NCBI GenBank assembly: GCA_944362705.1
Contig: CALVTO010000002.1
Span: 283,294-347,293 of the forward strand
Length of the DNA stretch: 64,000 nucleotides
DNA from: an uncultured Clostridia bacterium
GTDB taxonomy: Bacteria; Bacillota; Clostridia; Christensenellales; UBA1242
Direction of reading: 5' to 3'
Below the pieces are notes generated by a model. The model saw only the letters and a program-made list of their open reading frames with translations. It was not told where the DNA came from and made no database searches. Positions 7,589 to 17,034 of this stretch are shown here, piece after piece (positions within the stretch are counted from its first letter, which is position 1; each line of letters starts with the position of its first letter). Made by a program: the position numbers and the translations under genes.

Positions 7589-8585
7589 ATAAAGTAATTT
7601 CTTCGGTATCTTCGGTGCCGTCTTCTTTTCTATGAATCATACGCCCTTTTAATGGTGATTTTGAGCGAATAATTAAACCGTTTCTATCGCCAGATTGTTG
7701 CATGTCTGGGTTTTGATCGTAAGATAGGCATAATATGTGGTCAATATAGTTCGCCATTTCTTTACCGCAATCTTTATTTTTTTCTACCGCATCTTCAACG
7801 TCGCCCACAGTTGGTTTTTCTATGCTTTCTTCTCTTTTTAACACCCTAGGCATTTTTGCACCTACAAAAATAGATAACAATTCATCGGCTTGTTGCAAGT
7901 ATTGCATGCCTTGTGCATTGTTTTTACGCAATACCGCGTTAGACGCTTTTACCAATAATTCATTTAGTTCATACAACGCTTGTTTATATACGTTTTTCTC
8001 TTCGTCCGAAACGCCTACTTTAAAGTCTTCTTCCATCACTTTTTCTAGTGCTAAGAAAAAGTTTTGATATTGCTTGTTATCTACCCATGTATAGTTTATA
8101 TAATAGTGGTTATTTGCCGACGCAAGTTTTAAAGCACCATCTTCCAATTTAGGCAAAAGCATAGTGCCCACTTTACTAAATGTTGTTTCGGCATCTATAT
8201 CTCTTAATTTAACAATACGTAAAGGGTTCTTTTTGTTTGTATAGGTTACATCGGCAAAAAATGCTATGTCTTTTTGCGCTTTTAACATGCTTGCTATTTG
8301 TGCGGGGCTAATACTTCTTGCAGATATAAGTTCTTGCACTTTTTTACGCTCTTTAATTAGTTTTTGTATATACTTTTCGGCCTTTTCATCACCTTGCGTG
8401 TAACTTACCAACTCGTATAATTCAGCTAAACTTTTCTCGGCTTTTTCTAACCCGTTAGATGTCGACAGCAACACCTCTTGCATACTCTCTAATGTTTTTT
8501 CTTGCAAAAATAGACTTGCATTATCTATTTCTGGCACAGAAGCAATGTTGCTGTGTTTTAAAATGTTTACAATGTTTTGATTCAT
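7587..8585 (-). CDS. Hypothetical coiled-coil-rich protein (332 aa)
   Basis: Family not recognised. Residues about 25-105 are strongly helical and charged (LEKAEKSLAELYEL, KLIKERKKVQELI), followed by a mixed region (TTFSKVGTMLLPKL, HYYINYTWVDN) and further helices; the end is charged and ends ITL. No signal peptide, membrane span or catalytic motif. ATG 8585 has GAGGTGAAGG just upstream and a TATACT -10 at 8615-8620. Single gene. Confidence 0.65.
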   Translation of the reverse strand: MNQNIVNILKHSNIASVPEIDNASLFLQEKTLESMQEVLLSTSNGLEKAEKSLAELYELVSYTQGDEKAEKYIQKLIKERKKVQELISARSISPAQIASMLKAQKDIAFFADVTYTNKKNPLRIVKLRDIDAETTFSKVGTMLLPKLEDGALKLASANNHYYINYTWVDNKQYQNFFLALEKVMEEDFKVGVSDEEKNVYKQALYELNELLVKASNAVLRKNNAQGMQYLQQADELLSIFVGAKMPRVLKREESIEKPTVGDVEDAVEKNKDCGKEMANYIDHILCLSYDQNPDMQQSGDRNGLIIRSKSPLKGRMIHRKEDGTEDTEEITL

Positions 8586-8614
8586 ACCTTCACCTCGTTT
8601 GTGTTTGTTTTTTA

Positions 8615-8620
8615 AGTATA
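8615..8620 (-). promoter_or_regulatory. -10 element (TATACT) of the 332-aa gene
   Basis: TATACT on the minus strand, 30 nt before ATG 8585, in the recurrent GTATACTTAA context of this genome. Confidence 0.4.
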
Positions 8621-8737
8621 CGTCAAAAAACGGCTTTGGTCAATAGGGTTCCCAAAATTCTATGTATAAACTTTATATGCCTGATAGTTTTACAAAGTAT
8701 ATGATGTTATGGTAGTATAATAAAAAGGAAAAAGTTT

Positions 8738-11365
8738 ATGAAAAAACATTATCAAAATACAATAGAAGAAACACTAACCCAAGTACAAAGTTCTACGGCT
8801 GGTTTAACAAGCAAAGAAGCTACACAAAGAATGGAAACCAATGGCAAAAATGTTTTAAAAGAGAAATCGAAAAAAAGTCCATTTAAAATTTTTATAAGCC
8901 AGTTTCAAAACATGATGATACTTCTGCTTATTTTAGTTGGCATTGTTTCGCTTGTATACTCTATTGTTACGCATGAAAGCGTTATAGAGGCCATTGTTAT
9001 TTTTGCTTGCGTACTAGTAAACGCACTTATGGGGTTTGCGCAAGAACTAAAAAGCGAAAACGCCATAGAAGCGCTGAAAGATTTAACCGTTTCAAAAGTA
9101 CAAGTAAAGCGTGACGGCGCTTGGGTAGAAATTGACGCCACCGAACTTGTAACAGGCGATATCATTATGCTTGAAGCGGGCGATAAAATTCCAGCAGACG
9201 CACGCGTTATGAAAGCCATTCAAGCAAAAGTAGATGAATCTATTTTAACCGGCGAAAGTATTGCTGTAGAAAAAACGGAACAAGCCATTGCAAAAAATGT
9301 TATGCTACAAGAGCAAACCAACATGGTGTTTTCCGGAACGGTTTTAGTAAACGGAAAAATTGAAGCTGTGGTGGTTGCCACAGGAATGGATACCGAAATA
9401 GGAAAAATTGCGGGTGGCTTAAATACAAAAGACGATGCCCTTACCCCACTACAAGTAAAGGTAAAAAAAGTAAGTAGTTTTATTACAGTCATTGCCTGCG
9501 TGCTTATTGCCGTAGCGCTTTGTTACGGTTTAATAAAAAAGCTAGATGCTATTTCTATTATTATGCTTTGCATTTCTATGGTGCTTGCCTCGGTTCCAGA
9601 AGTGTTACCCGTTTCTATTACCGCCACCTTAACCATTGGCGTTCAGCAAATGTCAAAACGTAAAACTGTAGTGAAACAACTTGCTGCTATTGAAACGTTA
9701 GGCGCTACGCAAATTATTTGCACCGATAAAACAGGAACCATTACCACCAACCAAATGACGCTTGTTGAAATTTACGCGAACGATACCTTGTATAAAAATG
9801 TCAAAATGCCACATAAACATTTCGAAATGTTAGAAAATGTGCTTGCGCTATGTAACACCACCGAACACGATGTAAAACATAAAGGTGAATTTATTGGCGA
9901 CCCTGTAGAAATCGCCTTAAGCAAATATTTATACAACAAAAATATAAATATAGATACCGTAAGAAACAACTACCCACGCATTGGCGAAATTCCGTTTGAT
10001 TCTACTCGAAAAATGATGAGCACCATACACGAAATAAATAACCAAACATGTATGCTTACAAAAGGAACCCTTTCAGAAATTCTTGCAAAAAGTAAACAAT
10101 ATATAAAAAACGGAAAAGTTTTATCTTTAACAAAACATGCGAAACACAAGTTTTTAACCAAAGAACAATACATGAGCAAAAAATCATATAAAGTTTTAGC
10201 GCTTGCTTATAAACCTATTGAAAAGAAAACTTCTTATACTACAGAAGATGAGCAAGATTTTGTTCTTATTGGCATAGTAGGCATGATTGACCCTCCAAAA
10301 GACGGCGTTAAAGAAGCGGTGCAAAAATGCATGGAAGCCAAAATGAAACCAATTATGATAACCGGCGACAGCTTAGCAACGGCACTCGCTATTGCTAAAG
10401 AAGTTGGCATTGCTAAAGAAGACGCGCAAGGTGTAGAAGGTAAAGTTATTGATAATTTATCCGACGATGAGTTAAAACGTTTTGTTAAAAAATACACGGT
10501 TTTTGCGCGCGTTACGCCTGACCACAAGGTGCGTATTGTGCGCGCATTTCAAGCAAGTGGAAAAGTTGTTGCTATGACGGGCGATGGTGTAAACGATACC
10601 CCTGCTTTAAAACTTGCCCACGTTGGCGTTGGCATGGGTAAAGCCGGCACCGATGTTACCAAAAGCGTGGCCGACATTATTTTAATGGACGACAGTTTTT
10701 CTACCATTGTAACAGCCGTTGAAGAAGGACGTCGCATTTACCACAATGTATTGCGCACCATTCTTTATAACCTTTCGAGTAACTTTGCAGAAATATTCTT
10801 AATTTTATTTGGCATGATCATAAGCATGGATATTATTTCGCCGTTACATATTTTGTATATAGATATTGTTGCCGATACGCTTCCATCGATTGCTCTTGCG
10901 TTTGAAAAAGATAATAAAAACAGCATGAAACAAAAACCGCATGGCCTAGATAGACGCATTTTTACACCATTTATGAACGCTTCTATTATAGGCTCAGCAC
11001 TTATTGAAGCAGCTATTTCTTTAGGCGTATTCTTTGTAGCAAAAAACATGTACGGCTACGCCGTTGCACAAACCTTAGCGCTTCTTTCGGTGGTATTTAC
11101 GGAATTTACTTTTACCTACAACTGCAAAGAATTAAAAGGCTTTGTGTTTAGCAAAGGCCTGTTTGATAACAAATATATCAATGTAAGTATTTTACTTTTA
11201 TTTGTTGTGCAAATTCTTGTATTCTTTACCCCTATTGGCGTAGTGTTTGGGCTAACCACCATAACTGTTACACAATTTTTAGCGGTTTTAGGTGTTAATA
11301 TTGTAGGCTTCTTTATGATAGAAATTTTAAAACCAATACTTGCCAAATGCTGTAAAGATAAGTAA
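8738..11365 (+). CDS. Calcium-type cation-transporting P-type ATPase
   Basis: Integral membrane P2-type ATPase of the SERCA/PMCA family, exporting Ca2+ (possibly Mn2+) at the cost of ATP. In order: N-terminal cation-ATPase domain, two membrane helices, A-domain with LTGES (about 170), M4 with PEVLP in place of the common PEGLP, phosphorylation site CTDKTGT (Asp329), N-domain, hinge MTGDGVNDTPAL, and a C-terminal four- to six-helix bundle. 875 aa, normal. RBS AAAGGAAAAAG precedes ATG 8738. Single gene, and one of few plus-strand genes left of the origin, so it opposes fork movement. Confidence 0.93.
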   Translation: MKKHYQNTIEETLTQVQSSTAGLTSKEATQRMETNGKNVLKEKSKKSPFKIFISQFQNMMILLLILVGIVSLVYSIVTHESVIEAIVIFACVLVNALMGFAQELKSENAIEALKDLTVSKVQVKRDGAWVEIDATELVTGDIIMLEAGDKIPADARVMKAIQAKVDESILTGESIAVEKTEQAIAKNVMLQEQTNMVFSGTVLVNGKIEAVVVATGMDTEIGKIAGGLNTKDDALTPLQVKVKKVSSFITVIACVLIAVALCYGLIKKLDAISIIMLCISMVLASVPEVLPVSITATLTIGVQQMSKRKTVVKQLAAIETLGATQIICTDKTGTITTNQMTLVEIYANDTLYKNVKMPHKHFEMLENVLALCNTTEHDVKHKGEFIGDPVEIALSKYLYNKNINIDTVRNNYPRIGEIPFDSTRKMMSTIHEINNQTCMLTKGTLSEILAKSKQYIKNGKVLSLTKHAKHKFLTKEQYMSKKSYKVLALAYKPIEKKTSYTTEDEQDFVLIGIVGMIDPPKDGVKEAVQKCMEAKMKPIMITGDSLATALAIAKEVGIAKEDAQGVEGKVIDNLSDDELKRFVKKYTVFARVTPDHKVRIVRAFQASGKVVAMTGDGVNDTPALKLAHVGVGMGKAGTDVTKSVADIILMDDSFSTIVTAVEEGRRIYHNVLRTILYNLSSNFAEIFLILFGMIISMDIISPLHILYIDIVADTLPSIALAFEKDNKNSMKQKPHGLDRRIFTPFMNASIIGSALIEAAISLGVFFVAKNMYGYAVAQTLALLSVVFTEFTFTYNCKELKGFVFSKGLFDNKYINVSILLLFVVQILVFFTPIGVVFGLTTITVTQFLAVLGVNIVGFFMIEILKPILAKCCKDK

Positions 11366-11422
11366 AACACTTTAATCATTGTACATAAAACGCTTTTAAA
11401 TTTTTAAAAAGTATATAACAAA

Positions 11423-11450
11423 AAAACAAGGTCTTATGCCTTGTTTTTTT
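11423..11450 (+). terminator. Terminator of the Ca-ATPase gene
   Basis: AAAACAAGG/CCTTGTTTT stem with a 7-nt loop and a T-run. Confidence 0.8.
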
Positions 11451-11524
11451 AACGCGCGCGTGCGCTATCATTTTTCTTTTTCACATCAAAAAACGTATTA
11501 ACAAAATTTTCCATAAACGCGTCG

Positions 11525-12421
11525 TTAAATATTTGTTTTACTTTTTATCTCACTTTGCATGTTAAAAAATATAGTATCAGGTATTTTTAACATGTTTTTT
11601 TCTCTTGTTTGCTGCACATCACTTTTGCAATGAAAATCACTACCCCCGGTAATAAGCAACCCGTGTTGTTTTGCAAAATTAACTAAATATGCATTTTTTT
11701 CTTTACTATCCACTGTATAGTGATAACACTCTATACCATCAATGCCTTTCTTTACACATTTTTGCATAATTTCATCCATATGACTTGCATAATGGTAAGG
11801 ATGTGCTAAAACAGCAATTCCATGAAATTTTTTTTGAATAAGCCGAATCATTTTTTTGTAACTTGGATAATACCCCTTAGGGCTAATAAACATAGAACAT
11901 TTAGGGTTATTGAGCCCCAGCCTTAAAAACTTACCAGAAGAAACCAACATGCCCGGTTCTTCCTTTAAAAGTTTCGTTTTTAAACTTTCTTGTGCTAAAA
12001 CCGCTTCATACATAACATCTACGGGGTCACGCTTATTTTCTTCTGCAAAAACAACCTTATACCCTAATTTTTTAAATATTTTTGAGCCATGCTTCACACG
12101 CATTGCTTGCATTTTTTCTTCTGGTACGCCATGTTTATCTAAGTATTTTTTTGCAGCAACAATATCTAAGCCGTACCCCAATATTTCAATCGGGTGCTTG
12201 CCTACTCTACATACAAATTCACACCCTGTTATGTATTCCATAGAATACTGTTTTGCCAACTGCAAAGCTTCTTTATTAAAATAAAAATCTACCGTATCGT
12301 GATCGGTAACAGAAAAATATTTTACACCATGTGCATGTGCAAATTTTACAAACTCTACAGGAGAAAGTTCTCCATCGGAACAAGATGTATGCGTGTGCAT
12401 GTCGCAACTTGAAAAAATCAT
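11525..12421 (-). CDS. PHP-domain phosphoesterase
   Basis: 298 aa. The N-terminal DMHTHTSCSDG, VTDHDT and GCEF, together with AHPYHY and GGSDFH late in the sequence, are the four metal-binding PHP motifs; the layout resembles the TrpH/YciV group, which includes RNase AM/5'-3' exonuclease and nucleoside 3',5'-bisphosphate phosphatases. Cytoplasmic. ATG 12421 is preceded by AAAGGAGGC. Single gene. The exact substrate cannot be read from the sequence. Confidence 0.85.
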   Translation of the reverse strand: MIFSSCDMHTHTSCSDGELSPVEFVKFAHAHGVKYFSVTDHDTVDFYFNKEALQLAKQYSMEYITGCEFVCRVGKHPIEILGYGLDIVAAKKYLDKHGVPEEKMQAMRVKHGSKIFKKLGYKVVFAEENKRDPVDVMYEAVLAQESLKTKLLKEEPGMLVSSGKFLRLGLNNPKCSMFISPKGYYPSYKKMIRLIQKKFHGIAVLAHPYHYASHMDEIMQKCVKKGIDGIECYHYTVDSKEKNAYLVNFAKQHGLLITGGSDFHCKSDVQQTREKNMLKIPDTIFFNMQSEIKSKTNI

Positions 12422-12559
12422 AGAGCCTCCTTTATGTTCTTAAACACTGACATTGTACGTTTTCTAACTTTATAAACATTTAAATACGTCAACTTATGTC
12501 TATGTGTTTTTGAAAACACGTATTAAACAGTGTTTTTTACTAATATTTCTTACTTTACA

Positions 12560-12598
12560 TGAAAATAAAAAAAATAACAACTTAAAAGTTGCTATTTT
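12560..12598 (-). terminator. Terminator downstream of a gene fragment
   Basis: Minus-strand AATAGCAACTT/AAGTTGTTATT hairpin followed by a T-run. It ends the fragment at 12609-12752. Confidence 0.6.
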
Positions 12599-12608
12599 TC
12601 TCTGTTTT

Positions 12609-12752
12609 TCATGATGATTTTCTTTTACTTTCTTCTATAATACATTGTATTGTTTCTAAATTTTCATCTATGTTTATATCCCAATTTGTTTGTAAAATTT
12701 CTTCAACCGTTCTGCCTTCTTTATTTTTAAAGTTTGCATATTTTGGGTGTTT
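12609..12752 (-). pseudogene. C-terminal remnant of an unknown gene
   Basis: The minus-strand frame bounded by stops reads KHPKYANFKNKEGRTVEEILQ and continues to IIEESKRKSS (47 aa). It has no start codon or ribosome site but ends at its own terminator, so it looks like the tail of a lost gene. Family unknown. Confidence 0.4.
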
Positions 12753-12893
12753 TTAAACTGCGTAATTGACCAAAAACCAAAACAAATAAATGACAAAAAT
12801 GAGATTAAAACCTTTAATGGACTTTTCTTATGGTAATGCTTGTATGAAATTTATAAATCATATATAATAAAATCGATGATTAGGAGGAAAAAT
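12753..12893. other. Intergenic segment before the Ham1-type gene
   Basis: Together with 12422-12608 this forms a largely gene-free stretch. I see only the remnant and terminator listed here and the AGGAGG site for the next gene. Confidence 0.4.
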
Positions 12894-13448
12894 ATGGATA
12901 TAACTTACGTTACTGGAAACAGCTATAAAGTTGAATTGGCAAAAAGAATCCTTGGGCCACATGGGGTAAATGTATTGCAAAAAAAAATTCACTGCCCTGA
13001 AATACAAGATGATGATATAACAAACGTATCAAAATACTCTGCAAAATACGCCGCAAACGAGTTAAACATGCCTGTAATTAAGAATGATAGCGGACTTATG
13101 GTTGAGGCTTTAAAAGGTTTTCCAGGACCTTATACTTCATATATTGAAGACACAATAACAGAAGTTGGTTTGTTGAAATTGATGCAATCTGAAACAAATC
13201 GAAAAGCTTGCTTTATTGAAGTAATTTCTTACTGCGAGCCCGGCAAAGAACCAGTATCTTTCGTTTCATATACCAACGGAACAATCGCCACAGAACTTAG
13301 GGGGAAATATGGTTGGAGTTTTGATAAACTCTTTATCCCAGAAGGCAAAACAAAAACTCTTGCAGAGTTTGAAGATGATGAAAGATGGAAGTTCTGGTCA
13401 GATGATGCATACCTTCAATTAAAAGAATATTTAAAAAATCTTAAATAA
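12894..13448 (+). CDS. Ham1/RdgB-family non-canonical purine NTP pyrophosphatase-like protein
   Basis: 184 aa. YVTGNSYKVELAKRIL at the start, an acidic DDDITNVSKYSAKYA segment, NDSGLMVEALKGFPGPYTSYIED and WSFDKLFIPEG match the Ham1 order (TGN-K, E/D, DDSGL, GPG, and the F-D..F.P.G stretch). Members hydrolyse dITP/XTP to the monophosphate and pyrophosphate to keep deaminated purines out of DNA. ATG 12894 follows TTAGGAGGAAAAAT. It is divergent from canonical RdgB and lies in an area of gene remnants, so it may be acquired. Confidence 0.75.
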   Translation: MDITYVTGNSYKVELAKRILGPHGVNVLQKKIHCPEIQDDDITNVSKYSAKYAANELNMPVIKNDSGLMVEALKGFPGPYTSYIEDTITEVGLLKLMQSETNRKACFIEVISYCEPGKEPVSFVSYTNGTIATELRGKYGWSFDKLFIPEGKTKTLAEFEDDERWKFWSDDAYLQLKEYLKNLK

Positions 13449-13449
13449 C

Positions 13450-13733
13450 CAAAACTTAACAATTGATGATGTTGGGGATGTAATAAACTCCGATATCATT
13501 GCTAATAGATTTAGAACACTATTAAGAAAAAAATCATCTTAAACATATTCGTTTTTACGATTTAAGACATAGTTGTGCCAGTTTGTTAGTTGCAAGCAAA
13601 GTCCCTATGAAAAATATTCAAGAATGGCTAGGTCATTCAACAACTTATTAAAGAGCAAGAAGAACAAGAACGCATAGAAAAAGAACGAGAAGAAAAGCGT
13701 AAACAGAAAAAGCGACAACAAGCAGAAATGTAA
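13450..13733 (+). pseudogene. Degraded tyrosine recombinase (integrase) C-terminus
   Basis: Reading across a frameshift at an A7 run (13527-13533), the plus strand gives ...IIANRFRTLLRKKN then HLKHIRFYDLRHSCASLL, and EWLGHSTTY before TAA. This is the box-II region of phage-type integrases with R-H and LGHS motifs; the catalytic Tyr region is lost. A second shift leads into a charged coiled-coil tail (KEQEEQERIEKEREEKRKQ) ending at 13733. N-terminal two thirds are missing. It lies next to tRNA-Arg and is a relic of an integrated element. Confidence 0.8.
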
Positions 13734-13977
13734 AAATCTTGCAAAAAACACTTTATAATAAGATATAATATTGCACGATAATAAACGGCATTTTGCAAAA
13801 ATTTGGAACAAATTCGTGACAAATTCGTAGACATTGCCAATGTGTAAATGTTTTTAATAAAAAAATAAACAATTTTAATTGAAAAAATTTGAACCCACAA
13901 GTTGAGATTTAAGTCTTGATTTGAGGGTTATTTTTTTGCCATAAATAAGAACCTGCGTTGCAGAACCTTGCGTAAAC

Positions 13978-14014
13978 TAAAAAAAATCTAGCGAAACCTA
14001 AAATCGCTAGATGT
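13978..14014 (-). terminator. Terminator of tRNA-Arg
   Basis: Perfect 9-bp stem ATCTAGCGA/TCGCTAGAT (13986-13994, 14004-14012) followed by a T8 run on the minus strand. Confidence 0.85.
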
Positions 14015-14034
14015 CCCTAAAATAAAGGAATTTT

Positions 14035-14111
14035 TGGTGCACCACGAGGGACTCGAACCCCCAACACCTGGTTCCGAAGACCAGTGCTCTATCCAATTGA
14101 GCTAGTGGTGC
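14035..14111 (-). tRNA. tRNA-Arg (anticodon UCG)
   Basis: Minus-strand cloverleaf: acceptor GCACCAC/GTGGTGC, D-arm AGCTCAATTGGATAGAGC, anticodon stem CTGGT/ACCAG with 7-nt loop CTTCGGA (anticodon TCG, reads CGA), T-loop GGTTCGAGTCC, discriminator A and encoded CCA at 14035-14037. Confidence 0.93.
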
Positions 14112-14132
14112 ATGCGTATACTATATGCTCAT

Positions 14133-14138
14133 AGTATA
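14133..14138 (-). promoter_or_regulatory. -10 element (TATACT) of tRNA-Arg
   Basis: TATACT on the minus strand 21 nt before the mature tRNA 5' end. Confidence 0.4.
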
Positions 14139-14157
14139 CGTTATTTTTTTATGTGTT

Positions 14158-15429
14158 TCAAGCGTTTTTGTTCTCCACCTTGTTGTTTTGTGCTACATCT
14201 ATTTTTGTTGGCAACAGCTCTTGCTCTGCTTTTTTATAATATGTTACGTACATAATTAAAGAAGGCACTAAAACAATAAGTATAACCCCTAAACTTATAG
14301 CAAACGCAAACCCTAAATTTAGTTGTTCTACAATAAAGCTTGCTAATAACGAAAAAATTGTGCCACCTAAATTTTCTGCCAAAAAGTAATAACTATATAC
14401 CCTTTCTAAACTTGTACCGCTAAAACAATTTGTCATGGTGTTTTTAATATTTAGTCTGTATGGGTTTCTAGTTACATACATAACGGCAATACCTATCATC
14501 ATAAACACAAGCTTAACCGCAAAAGATGCCGGAATAAAAAAAGTAACCGTCATTAATATTATAGAGCACATAAACCCTGTGATAGAAATAGGTAAAAATT
14601 TCCAGCCTAGTTTTTTCTCAATTTTAAAAGAAAGCATGTTGACGCCTGCCGTCAAAATTTTAACTGCGCAATACACCCACCCCATAACAACTGACGTTGC
14701 ACCAATATATTGAAGCAATAATTGCGCCGAACTAGCAAATGTTTCTGCTGCACCCCAAAATGCAAATGCAACTAACGAAATGGCAACAGCCAATCTTTTT
14801 AATGTTTTTGCTAAATCTTTTTGCAAAGCACTCTCTTTACGGCGTCGAATGGTTCGTTTTTCTTGAATATAGTTGTCTTCCTTGCTTATTTTTATAAAAT
14901 AAGTTGTTATAAACCCAATCAGCAACAACCCTGAACTAATATAGTAAGATATATACGGGTTAAATTGAAATAAGTAACCAGCAATCATGGCGCTTGACGC
15001 TTCCATAATCCACCAAGCCGCACTTGCCCTACCTTCTAATTTAGATACCTCGTTTGTATCGCTGTCTTTACATATTACCTTTAATAGCGAAGTGGAATTT
15101 AAGGCTAATACTTGGCCACCCACAGCCTTTAACATAGTTAAAACACATAAAATATAAAAATTTTGAACATACATAAACGCAAAAAAGTAAAGTATAAATG
15201 CAATAATGCCAATTCTTAACCGATTTAAAATAGACACTTTTCGCAACATGTAATTTAATGGAAAAGTTAATAGGGTTACAAACAATAAATCTACGGAGGT
15301 TATAAATAAAACTTGCGAAAAAGAATACCCCTTAATTAACGTTAAAAACATTGTTTCAAGTGTGTAATAAAACAAAATATCATACGTAACGCAACGAAAT
15401 ACTATAAATAACTTTTTATTTGCTTCCAT
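14158..15429 (-). CDS. Major facilitator superfamily transporter
   Basis: 423 aa with about 12 hydrophobic segments in two groups of six, separated by a basic cytoplasmic loop (EKRTIRRRKESALQKDL, about residues 190-206). The pattern is that of MFS permeases; substrate not recognisable. The C-terminal tail is polar. ATG 15429 lies 7 nt after a TATACT -10 with a perfect TTGACA -35 and without a ribosome site, so the mRNA is probably leaderless. Single gene. Confidence 0.75.
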   Translation of the reverse strand: MEANKKLFIVFRCVTYDILFYYTLETMFLTLIKGYSFSQVLFITSVDLLFVTLLTFPLNYMLRKVSILNRLRIGIIAFILYFFAFMYVQNFYILCVLTMLKAVGGQVLALNSTSLLKVICKDSDTNEVSKLEGRASAAWWIMEASSAMIAGYLFQFNPYISYYISSGLLLIGFITTYFIKISKEDNYIQEKRTIRRRKESALQKDLAKTLKRLAVAISLVAFAFWGAAETFASSAQLLLQYIGATSVVMGWVYCAVKILTAGVNMLSFKIEKKLGWKFLPISITGFMCSIILMTVTFFIPASFAVKLVFMMIGIAVMYVTRNPYRLNIKNTMTNCFSGTSLERVYSYYFLAENLGGTIFSLLASFIVEQLNLGFAFAISLGVILIVLVPSLIMYVTYYKKAEQELLPTKIDVAQNNKVENKNA

Positions 15430-15436
15430 ACGTACG

Positions 15437-15466
15437 AGTATAAAATTTTTTTAAAAAATTTGTCAA
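15437..15466 (-). promoter_or_regulatory. Promoter of the MFS gene (leaderless type)
   Basis: Minus-strand TTGACA (15461-15466), 18-bp spacer, TATACT (15437-15442), then 7 nt to ATG. Confidence 0.7.
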
Positions 15467-15476
15467 ATTTTTTATG

Positions 15477-16157
15477 TTAAATTAAACCTTTAAGTTCTCG
15501 CTTTTGCTCGTTTGTTATCCGATAACTTTCGCAAGCCTTCTGCACCGCCTTACGCTTAACCCAAGCATCTATATGCGCCGTTTGTAAAAACAGTTTGGTT
15601 TGGTTATAAAAATGAATGAGTGCTTCGCATAAAAGCCAGGCTTTTGCCATATTTACGTAATACAAATTCTCTCCATACATTTCTACATTTTTTAATATTT
15701 GCGTTATATAAGGTTCTTGTAAAAAATATTTCATTTGCACAAGCAAAAACCAGCGCTGTTCAAATTCTGTACCATGGGAAAAATACGGTAACTCTTGCCA
15801 AACCTCTTGCAAATGTTGTTTATAAAACGAACAAGCACTTACCAATGTATCTGTTTCTGCCCAACAAGTACATGTGGGTAAAAGCTTTTTTATAAGCGTT
15901 TGCTTTTGTGTAAAAGGCAACAAACTATACGCAACAGCACACCCATATAGAATTTTTTCTTCCATATAACAAAAGTTTTCTATTTGGCTATGCATTTGCG
16001 CAAAGTTATTTTGTTGCGCTAGTTTTTTTGCAAGCAGTTTTATTTGTGGAATTCTAACGCCAAGTACTTTGGTTTGCCCAGGATTTAACTTTTTCGAAAA
16101 TTGCTGATACTCAACTTCGACATAAGGTTTTAACATTTCATACAATATCGTTTTCAT
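15477..16157 (-). CDS. AlkD-like DNA alkylation repair protein (HEAT-repeat fold)
   Basis: 226 aa, entirely helical. Start LNPGQTKVLGVRIPQIKLLAKKL, the central EEKILYGCAVAYSL, and YYVNMAKAWLLCEALIHF followed by VKRKAVQKACESYRI near the end are the conserved blocks of the AlkD/AlkC HEAT-like glycosylase family, which excises N3-/N7-alkylpurines. Many close relatives in Bacillota have no tested activity, so the role is inferred. ATG 16157 lies 6 nt after a TATAGT -10 with no ribosome site. Divergent from lepB across a 129-bp gap. Confidence 0.8.
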   Translation of the reverse strand: MKTILYEMLKPYVEVEYQQFSKKLNPGQTKVLGVRIPQIKLLAKKLAQQNNFAQMHSQIENFCYMEEKILYGCAVAYSLLPFTQKQTLIKKLLPTCTCWAETDTLVSACSFYKQHLQEVWQELPYFSHGTEFEQRWFLLVQMKYFLQEPYITQILKNVEMYGENLYYVNMAKAWLLCEALIHFYNQTKLFLQTAHIDAWVKRKAVQKACESYRITNEQKRELKGLI

Positions 16158-16163
16158 ATATAT

Positions 16164-16192
16164 ACTATACCATACTTTTTTGTATTTGAAAA
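16164..16192 (-). promoter_or_regulatory. Promoter of the alkD-like gene (leaderless type)
   Basis: Minus-strand TTTTCA (16187-16192), 17-bp spacer, TATAGT (16164-16169), then 6 nt to ATG. Confidence 0.5.
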
Positions 16193-16252
16193 ATATATAA
16201 AACCTTTACCTTCAATGTATGGAAATTCGAAAAAATATAACATTTTTTTATT

Positions 16253-16280
16253 TTGCAGACTTCACTTTTTTGTTTATACT
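16253..16280 (+). promoter_or_regulatory. Promoter of lepB (leaderless type)
   Basis: TTGCAG (16253-16258), 16-bp spacer, TATACT (16275-16280), then 6 nt to ATG 16287. Confidence 0.6.
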
Positions 16281-16286
16281 ATAAGT

Positions 16287-17018
16287 ATGAGCTTGTTGGA
16301 AGAAGACAATTTAACCGTAGAAGAAGCAGAACAAATGGCCGGTCACACCGTAAAACACGAGAACGAAAAACATCGTTCTTCCTTTTTAGCTGTTTTACTT
16401 GCGGTATTTGCTGTATTGTTTGTAACAAGTGTTTTTATAACGCAAATTTATTTAACCCCTATGGTTGTTATTGGAGCAAGCATGCAACCAACAATAAACG
16501 CTAAGTACCAAGAAATTGTGGTAAATGGGCAAACACAATATAAATATACCGATACCGTTTATCTTCGAGAAAAATCAACCTACAACCGTGGCGAAATTGT
16601 TGTTGCTAACGTTCAATCTTATAAACAAGAAGAAAACGCCGATTATTATATAAAACGCGTAATTGCCCTGCCGGGCGAAACAGTGCGCCTTATACCACAA
16701 ACAACGGGTTCAAATATTTATATTATTCAAATAACCGATACAAATGGAAACACATTTTTATTAAACGAAACATATTTAAGCGAACCTATGCAAATTGTAA
16801 TTGACGTTTCGGCTTACCCTTGGTATACCAAGGTTATAGAAGAAGGTATAACGCTAGAAAAAGACCAATACTATTTGTTAGGAGATAATCGCAAAGTTTC
16901 GGAAGATAGCCGTTTCTTAGGGCCAATATCTGTAACGCATATAACCGGCCATGTTGTATTACACGTACCATATGGTAGAACATTGTTTTACGCTATTTTA
17001 CAAAAAATATTTGGTTAA
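16287..17018 (+). CDS. lepB: Signal peptidase I
   Basis: 243 aa membrane serine protease that removes signal peptides from exported proteins. One N-terminal membrane helix (about residues 33-58), then VVIGASMQPTI with the catalytic Ser, YYIKRVIALPGE with the catalytic Lys and GDNR(K) plus SEDSRFLGPI boxes, as in type I signal peptidases. An insertion between the Ser and Lys boxes (NAKYQEIVVNGQTQYKY) is longer than in Bacillus SipS. No ribosome site; the promoter -10 is 6 nt from ATG. Followed closely by a degV gene with its own RBS, likely co-transcribed. Confidence 0.93.
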   Translation: MSLLEEDNLTVEEAEQMAGHTVKHENEKHRSSFLAVLLAVFAVLFVTSVFITQIYLTPMVVIGASMQPTINAKYQEIVVNGQTQYKYTDTVYLREKSTYNRGEIVVANVQSYKQEENADYYIKRVIALPGETVRLIPQTTGSNIYIIQITDTNGNTFLLNETYLSEPMQIVIDVSAYPWYTKVIEEGITLEKDQYYLLGDNRKVSEDSRFLGPISVTHITGHVVLHVPYGRTLFYAILQKIFG

Positions 17019-17034
17019 AAGGAGGAAGCAAACC

